DNA from: Pirellula sp.
Lineage (GTDB): Bacteria; Planctomycetota; Planctomycetia; Pirellulales; Lacipirellulaceae
DNA: 64,000 bases
Direction of reading: 5' to 3'
Assembly (NCBI GenBank): GCA_013822725.1
Contig: PNKX01000009.1
Location: 62,001-126,000, forward strand
Below are positions 52,991 through 60,338 of the stretch, in pieces. Under the pieces are notes generated by a model. It searched no databases. It was given only the letters and a program-made list of their open reading frames with translations, and was not told where the DNA came from. The position numbers were made by a program, and so were the translations under genes. Numbering within the stretch: position 1 is the first letter of the stretch; each line of letters starts with the position of its first letter.

Positions 52991-53566
52991 ATGATGGCCG
53001 CCAAGCGCGTATTGATGTTGATCGGCGACTTCGTCGAGGACTACGAAGCGATCTTTCCGTATCAGGCTGTGTTGATGGCGGGGCACTCGATCGATACGGC
53101 TTCGCCTGGCAAGCAGGCGGGATCGACGGTCGCGACCGCGATTCATGATTTCGAGGGGCATCAGACCTACACTGAGAAACGCGGGCATCAGTTTCCGGTG
53201 ACCATCGATTGGGAAAAGGTCGACGCCGCCAACTACGACGCGCTGGTGATTCCAGGCGGGCGTTCGCCGGAGCATTTGCAGCTGAATGAGCGCGTCATTG
53301 AGATCGTGCAGCAGTTCTTCGCCGCGAACAAGCCAGTGGCGTCGACTTGCCATGGCGGGCTCATTCTAGCGGTCGCCGATGTGGTGAAGGGACGGAAGTG
53401 CCAGTCGTATCCGTCGGTGCGGCCCGAGTTGCAACGGGCCGGAGGAATTTGGGATGAACCGACGCCGGGCCTTGATGGCGTGACCGTCGACGGCAACCTA
53501 GTGACGGCGGCGGCTTGGCCGGGGAACCCGGCTTGGATGCGGGAATTTTTGAAGCTTCTGGCGTAA
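52991..53566 (+). CDS. DJ-1/PfpI family protein
   Basis: A 191-residue class I GATase-fold protein. The nucleophile elbow is PVASTCHGGLILA near residue 118 (Cys followed by His), and the first acid is in VLMLIGDFVEDYEAIFPYQ near 18. It resembles the PfpI/YhbO/YajL group, described variously as proteases, glyoxalases and deglycases; the activity cannot be told from sequence. Either ATG (52991 or 52994) may start; the GGAG fits the second slightly better. Confidence 0.88.
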   Translation: MMAAKRVLMLIGDFVEDYEAIFPYQAVLMAGHSIDTASPGKQAGSTVATAIHDFEGHQTYTEKRGHQFPVTIDWEKVDAANYDALVIPGGRSPEHLQLNERVIEIVQQFFAANKPVASTCHGGLILAVADVVKGRKCQSYPSVRPELQRAGGIWDEPTPGLDGVTVDGNLVTAAAWPGNPAWMREFLKLLA

Positions 53567-53571
53567 ATCTC

Positions 53572-53708
53572 TAACCACCAAGGCACGAAGGAAATCACCA
53601 AGAAGAGAAGACAAATTCAAAAAACAGCAATACAGAGAAGCATTGATGTGAATCCCATGCTTCTCTTTTCTTGGTGTCTTCCTTCGTGCCTTAGTGTCTT
53701 CGTGGTTA
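53572..53708. repeat. Inverted repeat of the nested type, locus 3 (one layer)
   Basis: Left arm 53572-53610 (TAACCACCAAGGCACGAAGG...), right arm 53660-53708 (ending TTAGTGTCTTCGTGGTTA). The loop is A-rich with no second long repeat. It lies in the convergent gap between pfpI-like and GATase-like genes. Confidence 0.88.
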
Positions 53709-53721
53709 GTCTTCAGCGCAA

Positions 53722-53764
53722 TAAAAAAGGCCCGGCGTTGGCTTCCTCTACCAACGCCGAGCCC
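53722..53764 (-). terminator. Terminator of the GATase-like gene
   Basis: On the minus strand GGCTCGGCGTTGG pairs with CCAACGCCGGGCC and is followed by six T (53723-53728 read as AAAAAA on plus). It lies about 100 bases beyond the stop codon at 53865. Confidence 0.85.
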
Positions 53765-53864
53765 GACCTTTTCAACGTAGCGGCCACGCTGAATCCATTC
53801 AGGCCGCTGGAGCACGATGTCCGGACCGCGTGGCGGTCCGGCTAGTGTTTCATCTCGTTGACTA

Positions 53865-54626
53865 CTACGCAGCAACCAGGCTGGGGACGCCGGCCGGAAC
53901 CATGCCGCGGGCGATTTCGACGCCCATGATGAACTCTTCGAAAATTCGCCCGTCGAGCGCTGAGGCAGTCGACGCTTCGGGATGGAACTGGGTGCCGAAG
54001 GCGAACCAATCTTCCATGGTGCTTTCGATCGCTTCGACGATGCCGTCGGGGCAGCGGGCGGTCACTTGGAAGCCGGGGGCGATTTCGTCGACGGCCATGT
54101 GGTGCATGCTGTTGACCCGCAGTTCGCCGTCGCCGTAGACGCGATCCATGATCGAGCCCGAGGCGAGTTGCAACGTGTGGCGGTGATCGGGGTCAAGCGG
54201 ATCGAGATGCGGCAGAGCGCTCGGCATGTCCTCAGGGATGTGGAGCATCAGGTTGCCGCCCTGCGAGACGTTGATCAACTGCATGCCGGCGCCGATGCCG
54301 AGGACCGGCATGCGGTGTTCGGCGATGAGGCGGACCAACATGCGGTCGGACGACTCGCGGCGGGGATCTTGCAGGCGAACGGTCGGGTGGAGCATCCAGC
54401 CGTCGCGACGGGGGTCGAGGTCGGCGCCGCCGATCAGCAGGACGCCGTCGAGGCGGGCGAGCAGGTGCTCGAGGTCTGATTCGTTATCGTACGGAGGAAT
54501 GAGGACCGGCAGGCCCCCAGCTTGCGTGATCGCGTCGAAATATCCGGCGGCGACATACGCGAACGCGGTCGAATTCTGATTAGCGGAACGAAAGTCGGTG
54601 TTGATTCCGATAAGCGGCTTGGACAT
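53865..54626 (-). CDS. Class I glutamine amidotransferase-like protein lacking the nucleophile
   Basis: A 253-residue protein of the gamma-glutamyl-GABA hydrolase (PuuD/peptidase C26) group. The fold markers are there: KPLIGINTDFR at the start, DGVLLIGGADLDP near 60 and GTQFHPEAS near 211 with the His-Glu pair. But the nucleophile elbow, normally GICRGMQ, reads GIGAGMQLINV near 110, so the Cys and its following Arg are gone. A hydrolase function is therefore doubtful and a binding or regulatory role is more likely. The ATG follows AAAGGGA. Upstream is a long gene-free stretch. Confidence 0.85.
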   Translation of the reverse strand: MSKPLIGINTDFRSANQNSTAFAYVAAGYFDAITQAGGLPVLIPPYDNESDLEHLLARLDGVLLIGGADLDPRRDGWMLHPTVRLQDPRRESSDRMLVRLIAEHRMPVLGIGAGMQLINVSQGGNLMLHIPEDMPSALPHLDPLDPDHRHTLQLASGSIMDRVYGDGELRVNSMHHMAVDEIAPGFQVTARCPDGIVEAIESTMEDWFAFGTQFHPEASTASALDGRIFEEFIMGVEIARGMVPAGVPSLVAA

Positions 54627-55121
54627 GGAAGTAATCCCTTTCCGGCGCCATCATGGCGCACCCTGTGGTTTCCCTACGGCGGCGAGCATTGCGGGGGCTC
54701 GCTCGATGAGGCCAACGGAAAGAGGTTCGCTTGCGACCCGCACGGGCGGCAGAAGGTTCGACGGACAACTGAACTCAGATCAAGCGAACTTGGAGCGCGG
54801 CAAACGTGTCGGCTAGCAGTAGCTGGCGTGACGACCCATCCGTGGGCGTTGCAGCGCGGCAATGATTGTCTGAGGCGGCTGTCCGACGCTTCGTGCCCGC
54901 ACGGGGAACTGGGTCGGAACGACTTCCCTATCGACTGGCCTCGAAACTCCTTTTTAGGCGACCGTGTCACCGGTCCGGATCGTGGATGCAAGTCTGAAGC
55001 GAAATGTAACGACTTCGACAGCCTTGGCAAACGAATTGACGATCTTGCGTCGGACAGGCGGTGCTAGCACAAGATGAGCGGGGTTTGGCGGTTTTCTGTG
55101 GGTTCACTTTTGGGATGCTAG
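54627..55121. other. Gene-free stretch
   Basis: About 500 bases between the GATase-like gene start and nested repeat locus 4. A 118-codon frame exists on the minus strand (54674-55030), but its Ser/Arg/Pro-rich translation looks non-coding. No promoter or RNA structure was recognised. Its size is odd for this dense window and may be a decayed gene. Confidence 0.4.
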
Positions 55122-55430
55122 CTAACCACCAAGACACGAAGGCACGAAGGAAGGCACCAAGAAGACAGGGAGGCATTGTTGAGGCAGAGGGCTGGTTTTT
55201 GGGCTGTCAAAGGCGTTTTAACCACGAAACACACGAAAGAAGCGAAAAAGGAGGAGTGATTTGCACCGCTGATTGACGCTGATGATCGCTTATGAATTTG
55301 ATTTCTATTAGCGATCATTAGCGTCAATCAGCGGTGACTCTCCTTCCCCTTTCGTTCATTTCGTGTGTTTCGTAGTTAAAAAGTATTCTTCGTGTCTTCC
55401 TTCGTGCCTTGGAGCCTTGGTGGTTCGCAT
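55122..55430. repeat. Nested inverted repeat, locus 4 (three layers)
   Basis: Layer 1: 55122-55165 (CTAACCACCAAGACACGAAG...) with 55386-55430. Layer 2: 55216-55253 (TTTTAACCACGAAACACACG...) with 55339-55381. Layer 3: 55264-55290 (CACCGCTGATTGACGCTGAT...) with 55307-55336. Each pair is close to fully complementary, so three inverted repeats lie one inside another. Both flanking genes read leftward. Confidence 0.92.
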
Positions 55431-55439
55431 TTAAAGCAT

Positions 55440-56207
55440 TCAGGCAGCGAAGAGGCCGCGGATGAGGTCGAAGCCGATCGTGAAGATCGCGGCGTCGACG
55501 AGCATGTGGCCGAGCCAAGGGCCCAGGAGCGAGCCGGTGCGGTCGTAGAGCCACGCCCAAAAGGCCCCGCCGATCGCGACGCAGGCCGAGAGGAGGTAGG
55601 TGAGCGGGCTGTCGAAGCCGCAGAATTTGCCCAACACCAGGACGTGATGAGCCATGAAGCCGAGAGAGGAGATCACGATCGCCGGCGTGAGCGACGTGAA
55701 GCGGCGGAGTTGGCCGAAGACGAACCACCGCCAGTAGTACTCTTCCATGAACGAGTGGATGAGGGCGTAGAACAGGCCGAGGAGGCCGTACTTCCAGGCG
55801 GAGTCGATCCCCCAGCCGCTGACTTTGCCGATGACGATCTCGGTCGCCTCGACCACCGGGTCGCTGTTGCGCAGCACCGCGAGATAGAGCGCGAAGATCG
55901 CCGCGGCGACGATCGCTCCGAACGCAACGCCGAGTTCGAGGCCTTGCGAGTTGGGCGGACGGAGCGTGACGCGGCCGCGCTGGATCGCCAGCACCCAGAA
56001 GAGCGGAAAGGCGAATTGGATGGTTTTCACCGTACTGAAGATGGTGAGCTGCAGCTGCGGCGGCATCGCGTCGGCCTGGAAGAAGTAGACCCAGGTGACG
56101 ATTGTCGGGAGGACGAGCGCGATGAGAACCGCGACGAGATCGCGCGGGCGCGGCGGCGTGGCGCTTGCCGGCGTGGGAAGTGAGGGCGTTGGTGCAGATT
56201 CGGACAC
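55440..56207 (-). CDS. CPBP family intramembrane metalloprotease
   Basis: A 255-residue inner-membrane protein of the CAAX-protease/bacteriocin-processing (ABI) family. The active-site motifs are intact: the EE pair and Arg in SFMEEYYWRWFVFGQLRR near 155, FMAHH near 184 and the HMLVD motif near 235. About seven hydrophobic helices surround them, after a Pro-rich cytosolic N-terminus of ~20 residues. Substrates are unknown. The stop codon is only 10 bases from a nested inverted repeat. Confidence 0.88.
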   Translation of the reverse strand: MSESAPTPSLPTPASATPPRPRDLVAVLIALVLPTIVTWVYFFQADAMPPQLQLTIFSTVKTIQFAFPLFWVLAIQRGRVTLRPPNSQGLELGVAFGAIVAAAIFALYLAVLRNSDPVVEATEIVIGKVSGWGIDSAWKYGLLGLFYALIHSFMEEYYWRWFVFGQLRRFTSLTPAIVISSLGFMAHHVLVLGKFCGFDSPLTYLLSACVAIGGAFWAWLYDRTGSLLGPWLGHMLVDAAIFTIGFDLIRGLFAA

Positions 56208-56334
56208 GGGAGATTCCGCAGGGTGTGCGGTGGTTTTAGTTGAAATCGCGGCGATGGGGAATGCGAATGGCAGGGTTGGGTTGCGGGGGCGGATGACGCG
56301 AGGGTGCGCGATTCACCGCCCCATGCCGCTGCGG

Positions 56335-56394
56335 CCATTTAGCCGCGGGCGGTAGCCCGCGAAACCCGCTGCGAGCGCACGGGGCTAAATGGCC
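56335..56394. repeat. CCATTTAGCC-family palindrome, copy 6
   Basis: Arms CCATTTAGCC / GGCTAAATGG with both inner hairpins, left flank CCATGCCGCTGCGG and right flank GTGGCGGCGTGG. It lies between divergent genes (CPBP protease, KAS III-like). Confidence 0.93.
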
Positions 56395-56506
56395 GTGGCG
56401 GCGTGGAGGGCGTTTTGGCGGGGCGTTGTGGCGCGGCGGGGGGTTCGGTACGGTGGGTGATTCGCCGCCGCCGCTCGATTCTTGCCACTGCCCCCTCCCC
56501 TGCCCC

Positions 56507-57532
56507 ATGCGTTACCGCTGCGTTTATCTCGAAAGCTTCGGCTACACGCTTCCGGAGGAAGTCGTCACCACCGACGAGCTCGAGCGGCGGCTGGCGCCGG
56601 CGTATCAACGGCTGCGGTTGCCGGAGGGGCGGCTGGAGCTGATGACCGGCATCCGCGAGCGGCGGTTCTATCCGCCGGGGACGCGGCCGGGAGAAATCAG
56701 CATCGAAAGCGGCCGGCGGGCGATCGCGGCGGCGGGGATTGATCCGGCTCAGATTGGGGCCCTGGTGCATGGCTCAGTATGCCGCGATTATCTCGAACCA
56801 GCGACGGCGTGCGGCGTGCATCACGCGCTGGGCCTGCCGGCGGAGTGCCTGATCTACGACGTCTCGAACGCCTGCCTCGGCATCCTGAGCGGGATGGTGC
56901 AGGTGGCGAACATGATCGAGCTGGGGCAGATTCGCGCCGGGCTGATCGTGGGGACCGAAGATGGGCGGTCGCTCGTGGAGACGACGGTGGAGCGACTGAA
57001 CAATGACGCTTCGATCGATCGCCGCGGTGTGAAGCCGTACATCGCGTCGCTGACGATTGGTTCGGGGAGCGTGGGCGTCGTGCTGTGTGATGAAGCGCTA
57101 AGCCACGAGCGGCATCGGCTGCTTGGCGGGGCGGTGCTGGCGAATACTGCGGGGCATGGGCTCTGCCAGAGCGAGGGACTCGAAACGTTCATGCGGACCG
57201 ACAGCGAGCAGTTGATGCTGAGCGGCGTCGAGACGGGGCGGCGAACGTTTGAGCCGTTCCTGCGCGAGGTCGGCTGGTCGCGGGAGCAGATCGACAAGAC
57301 GATTTGCCATCAGGTGGGCGTCGCCCATCGCAAGCTGCTGTTTGAGCAGTTGGGGCTCGACGAATCGCTTGATTACTCGACGTTCGAAACGCTGGGGAAC
57401 ACCGGCGCCGCGGCGTTGCCGTTGACGATGGCCCTGGCTGCCGAAGCGGGACGCTTCGCCAAAGGGGAGCGCGTGGCGATGCTGGGAATCGGGTCGGGGA
57501 TCAACTGCCAGATGCTGGGCGTGGAATGGTGA
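56507..57532 (+). CDS. 3-oxoacyl-ACP synthase III-like protein
   Basis: A 341-residue thiolase-fold condensing enzyme of the FabH/OleA type. The Cys-His-Asn triad is visible: Cys in YDVSNACLGILSG near 125, His in TICHQVGVAHRK near 270 and Asn in ETLGNTGAAALP near 301. Homologues start fatty-acid synthesis, or condense two acyl chains in olefin synthesis; without neighbours of either pathway the role is open. The ATG at 56507 begins MRYRCVYLESFGY; the longer frame reaches into repeat-flank DNA. Confidence 0.88.
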   Translation: MRYRCVYLESFGYTLPEEVVTTDELERRLAPAYQRLRLPEGRLELMTGIRERRFYPPGTRPGEISIESGRRAIAAAGIDPAQIGALVHGSVCRDYLEPATACGVHHALGLPAECLIYDVSNACLGILSGMVQVANMIELGQIRAGLIVGTEDGRSLVETTVERLNNDASIDRRGVKPYIASLTIGSGSVGVVLCDEALSHERHRLLGGAVLANTAGHGLCQSEGLETFMRTDSEQLMLSGVETGRRTFEPFLREVGWSREQIDKTICHQVGVAHRKLLFEQLGLDESLDYSTFETLGNTGAAALPLTMALAAEAGRFAKGERVAMLGIGSGINCQMLGVEW

Positions 57533-57548
57533 GCTTGGCGGTTAAATG

Positions 57549-57745
57549 CGGGGATTTTTAACCACGAAACACACGAACTGATACGAAAAAGAAAAAACGA
57601 TTAACCACGAATTACGCGAATCTGCGCGAATGAAATGCCGAGATAAACTGAAAAATCATTCGCGTCAATTCGCGTGATTCGCGGTTGCTCTCCTTCACTT
57701 CTCTTTCGTGTTCTTCGTGTGTTTCGTGGTAAAAAATCCCCGCTC
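57549..57745. repeat. Nested inverted repeat, locus 5 (two layers)
   Basis: Outer arms 57549-57580 (GCGGGGATTTTTAACCACGA...) and 57704-57745 (ending GTGGTAAAAAATCCCCGC). Inner arms 57603-57634 (AACCACGAATTACGCGAATC...) and 57655-57687 (ending GCGTGATTCGCGGTT). It lies between the convergent KAS III-like and GNAT genes, with the GNAT stop codon 7 bases away. Confidence 0.92.
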
Positions 57746-57751
57746 CCGCAT

Positions 57752-58756
57752 TTACAGCGTCGATTCTTTCCGAAACACGACCCCGTAGTCGATTTCAGTA
57801 AACCCGAACTTCAGATAGAAGTCGCGCGCGGCCGCGTTGCTCGCCATTGTTTGGGCTTCGATCGTCGTCACGCCGCGGCGGCGTAAGATTCTGATCGCTT
57901 CGCCGAGGAGATAGCTAGCGTACCCCTTGCGGCGGAACTTTTCGTCGACCTGCAGATCGAACAGGCCCGCGGCTGTCATCCCCCAACAGGTTGAAAGGGG
58001 CTGCATGTCCCAGAACGACGCCGTCGCGACGCTGCGATTCTGCGTCTTGTCGAACAGGCTGAAGACGTCGCGTTGCGAAGAACCCCAGACGCACGCTTCC
58101 CACCAAGTTTTCGGTTCGGGGTCGATCTTTTCGATCAACTGCGTCGTCCGCTTGATCGCCCGCAACTCGCGCGAGACGGGAGGCCGCACGCGGGCGAGGT
58201 CGCACTGCATGATCAGCACGCGGTCGATCTCGCGGTAGTTCGCCCGATCAGCGGCAGTGCGCAGGACTTGGTCGGTCTGCAGGACGCCGGGGATCTCGCT
58301 GCCGCCGTAGAGGCCGAGGTAGAACGAGTTAAGCGGATTGACGCCGCCGGCGTAGAGGACGGTCGCCCCGCGGCTACGCAGGTACTCTTCGCTCGCCCGC
58401 AGCAGGTCGTCGGCGAGCGGTCCCTCGGCGTCGCTCCCCCCCTGCACCATCAGCATTTGCGTCGTGCCGAGCGACGTGTCGAGTTGCAACCCGTCGTCGG
58501 TCGGACCGAAGCCGCCGTGAACGAAGCCGACCGGCACGTCGTCACGGGTGGCGACGATCAATCCCTGTCGTTCGAAGTTGAGTTTCGAGAAGACGGCGTA
58601 TTCGAGCAGCGGCGGCGAGATCGGCTGCAGCACCCCGCGCTGCGGCGGCTGGCTGCGCCAGATCGCGGCGAGGTGAGGGGGATCGGAGTTGCGGAAGGCT
58701 CGAAGGCGATACACGAGTTGGTCCGTGTCAGGCGGCAGCGGCAAAACGGCGCGCAA
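57752..58756 (-). CDS. GNAT family N-acetyltransferase, two-domain type
   Basis: A 334-residue protein with two GNAT folds. The N-terminal half (about 15-165) is weaker. The C-terminal half has the acetyl-CoA loop FDLQVDEKFRRKGYASYLLGEAIRI near 268 (R/Q-X-X-G-X-G/A variant) and ASNAAARDFYLKFGFTE near 308. The two-domain arrangement recalls mycothiol synthase, but no mycothiol genes are present. The start is uncertain: the frame opens with a TTG at 58756 and has no good ATG near the domain. It lies between two nested inverted repeats. Confidence 0.82.
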   Translation of the reverse strand: MRAVLPLPPDTDQLVYRLRAFRNSDPPHLAAIWRSQPPQRGVLQPISPPLLEYAVFSKLNFERQGLIVATRDDVPVGFVHGGFGPTDDGLQLDTSLGTTQMLMVQGGSDAEGPLADDLLRASEEYLRSRGATVLYAGGVNPLNSFYLGLYGGSEIPGVLQTDQVLRTAADRANYREIDRVLIMQCDLARVRPPVSRELRAIKRTTQLIEKIDPEPKTWWEACVWGSSQRDVFSLFDKTQNRSVATASFWDMQPLSTCWGMTAAGLFDLQVDEKFRRKGYASYLLGEAIRILRRRGVTTIEAQTMASNAAARDFYLKFGFTEIDYGVVFRKESTL

Positions 58757-58822
58757 GCCGTGATTATGTCACGCGAGTGGGTTGCGGCAAAGACGCACGC
58801 TAGGCGCCGGGAGATGCAAAGT

Positions 58823-59031
58823 CAGGGAAATTGAACCGCCACGGACGCCAAGAGCGCCAAGGAAATGCGGGGAGATTTACCACGAAACACACGAAGCACA
58901 CTAAAAGTGAAAAAGCGTTGCATCGCTCATATTCTTTCTTTGGTGTGCTTCGTGTGTTTCCTGGTAAAAGGCATTTCCCCTTGGCGCTCTTGGCGTCCTT
59001 GGCGGTTATTTCTTGAAATTGCAATTTCCCT
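58823..59031. repeat. Nested inverted repeat, locus 6 (two layers plus a short outer one)
   Basis: Outermost short pair CAGGGAAATT (58823-58832) with AATTTCCCTG (59022-59031). Main outer arms 58833-58867 (GAACCGCCACGGACGCCAAG...) and 58970-59007 (ending GCGTCCTTGGCGGTTA). Inner arms 58874-58906 (ATTTACCACGAAACACACGA...) and 58934-58969 (ending GTGTTTCCTGGTAAA). Confidence 0.9.
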
Positions 59032-59053
59032 GCAAGACAGAGTAGGCGCGGCG

Positions 59054-60010
59054 TCACGCGGCGGGGCGAATCTGATCCTTGCCGCGGCGGCGTTCGCGGC
59101 GGGCGCGGCCGTTGTTCTTTTGCTCCCGCCAGCGGCGATGGAGCCACCAGTATTGGTTCGGGGCGATGCGAATCAGATCTTCCAGGCAGCGGGTGTACCA
59201 CTGCGTCAGCAGAGGAATTGAGCCGAGTTTGAAGTCGGCGTCGGCGGGGTCGACCAGGTCGGCGACCCGCATTTCGAAGTGCATCGGCTCACCCTTCCGG
59301 AAAACGCAGCCTGCCGAGGTGGGGGCGTTGCCGCTGAGCGTAAACAGGGCGACCGCTTTGTGGGTCGAGGCGGGACGGCCGAAGAAATCGACCCAGCAAG
59401 CCGCCTCGCCGGCATGCTGGTCGCCGAGCAGGACGAGCGTGCCGCCCGACTTCAGCAGTTCTTCGATCTGTTGGCTGCTCCCATGTTTCGGGAGAATGTA
59501 CTGGCCGGTGGCCTCGCGGAATTCGTTGATCCAGCGGTCGAGATAACCGTTGTCGAGCGTGCGGGCGATCGTGTGGGTCGGAAAGCCATGAAGGCCGAGG
59601 AGGTAGCCTCCCATCTCGAAGTTGCCGAGGTGGCCGGAGATGATCACCACCGGCCGGCGATCGAGCAGGCGGCGCACCATCAGCCGCATCTGCGGCATCG
59701 CGAGGTGGGTGCGCCAGTTGGTACGGTTGATCTTCCGCGGGGCGTGGGCGATCTCGCAGACCATCAGCAGCAGATGTTCCCACATGGCGAGCGCGATCGC
59801 TGCGTGCTCGGCCGGCGACTTGTCGGGGAAGGCGGTCTGGAGATTTTCTTCCACCGTGGCGCGGCGGAGTTTGAAAACATGCCAGAAGAGCCAACCAAGC
59901 CGCCGCGACCAGGCTTGGCACGTCGACAATGGCGCCGCCTGGATGATGCAGACGACGGTGCGCACCGCGACGTAGGCGGCGTAGTCGATGATCAGCTTCG
60001 TACGATTCAC
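59054..60010 (-). CDS. LpxL/HtrB-type lipid A acyltransferase-like protein
   Basis: A 318-residue membrane-associated acyltransferase. The catalytic HX4E motif is SGHLGNFEMGG near 130, followed by TLVLLGDQHAGEAACWVDFFG near 200 as in LpxL-type enzymes. An N-terminal hydrophobic segment (AAYVAVRTVVCIIQAAP) would anchor it. The C-terminus is very basic. The start GTG at 60010 has AAGGA upstream; the frame to 60055 needs a TTG. It implies acylated lipid A or a similar lipid in the outer membrane, in line with a Gram-negative-type envelope. Confidence 0.87.
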   Translation of the reverse strand: MNRTKLIIDYAAYVAVRTVVCIIQAAPLSTCQAWSRRLGWLFWHVFKLRRATVEENLQTAFPDKSPAEHAAIALAMWEHLLLMVCEIAHAPRKINRTNWRTHLAMPQMRLMVRRLLDRRPVVIISGHLGNFEMGGYLLGLHGFPTHTIARTLDNGYLDRWINEFREATGQYILPKHGSSQQIEELLKSGGTLVLLGDQHAGEAACWVDFFGRPASTHKAVALFTLSGNAPTSAGCVFRKGEPMHFEMRVADLVDPADADFKLGSIPLLTQWYTRCLEDLIRIAPNQYWWLHRRWREQKNNGRARRERRRGKDQIRPAA

Positions 60011-60338
60011 GGCGGCGACGGTTCCTTCCCTGGAAGCGGGCGGTATTTTGCACAATTTGGGCGAGAGGGCCTAGGGCGAATTGCGGGGGGAATTCGTGGG
60101 CGGTGGGCGCGCGTGCTAGCCGTACGGCGGCGGGAGTTGTGTGATCCATGCCGCTGCGGCCATTTAGCCGCGGGCGGTAGCCCGCGCTTCGGCGAAACCC
60201 GCCGCGAGCGGACGGGGCTAAATGGGCGTAGTGGCGTGGGGGGACGTTTGGCGGGGCGGTGGCGATTGGTTGTCGGTGGTTTGTCGCGTCGGTTACGATG
60301 CGATGGTCCACACTTTTCTGCTACTAACGAGGGGCGGC
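60011..60338. other. Intergenic region between divergent genes
   Basis: Contains the CCATTTAGCC palindrome copy 7 and its right flank (GCGTAGTGGCGTGG). No other gene, promoter or structured RNA was recognised. Confidence 0.5.
60160..60226. repeat. CCATTTAGCC-family palindrome, copy 7
   Basis: Arms CCATTTAGCC / GGCTAAATGGG; the loop is longer than in other copies because CTTCGGCGAA is inserted between the two inner hairpins. Left flank CCATGCCGCTGCGG is shared with copies 2 and 6. Confidence 0.93.

Noticed and set aside
54674-55030. A 118-codon leftward frame
   Set aside because: Ser/Arg/Pro-rich, no recognisable fold, no ribosome-binding site; noted only as possible decayed DNA.
52791-59031. 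CRISPR array or tandem repeat array
   Set aside because: The repeated units are inverted and nested, not direct repeats with constant spacers, and no cas genes are present.
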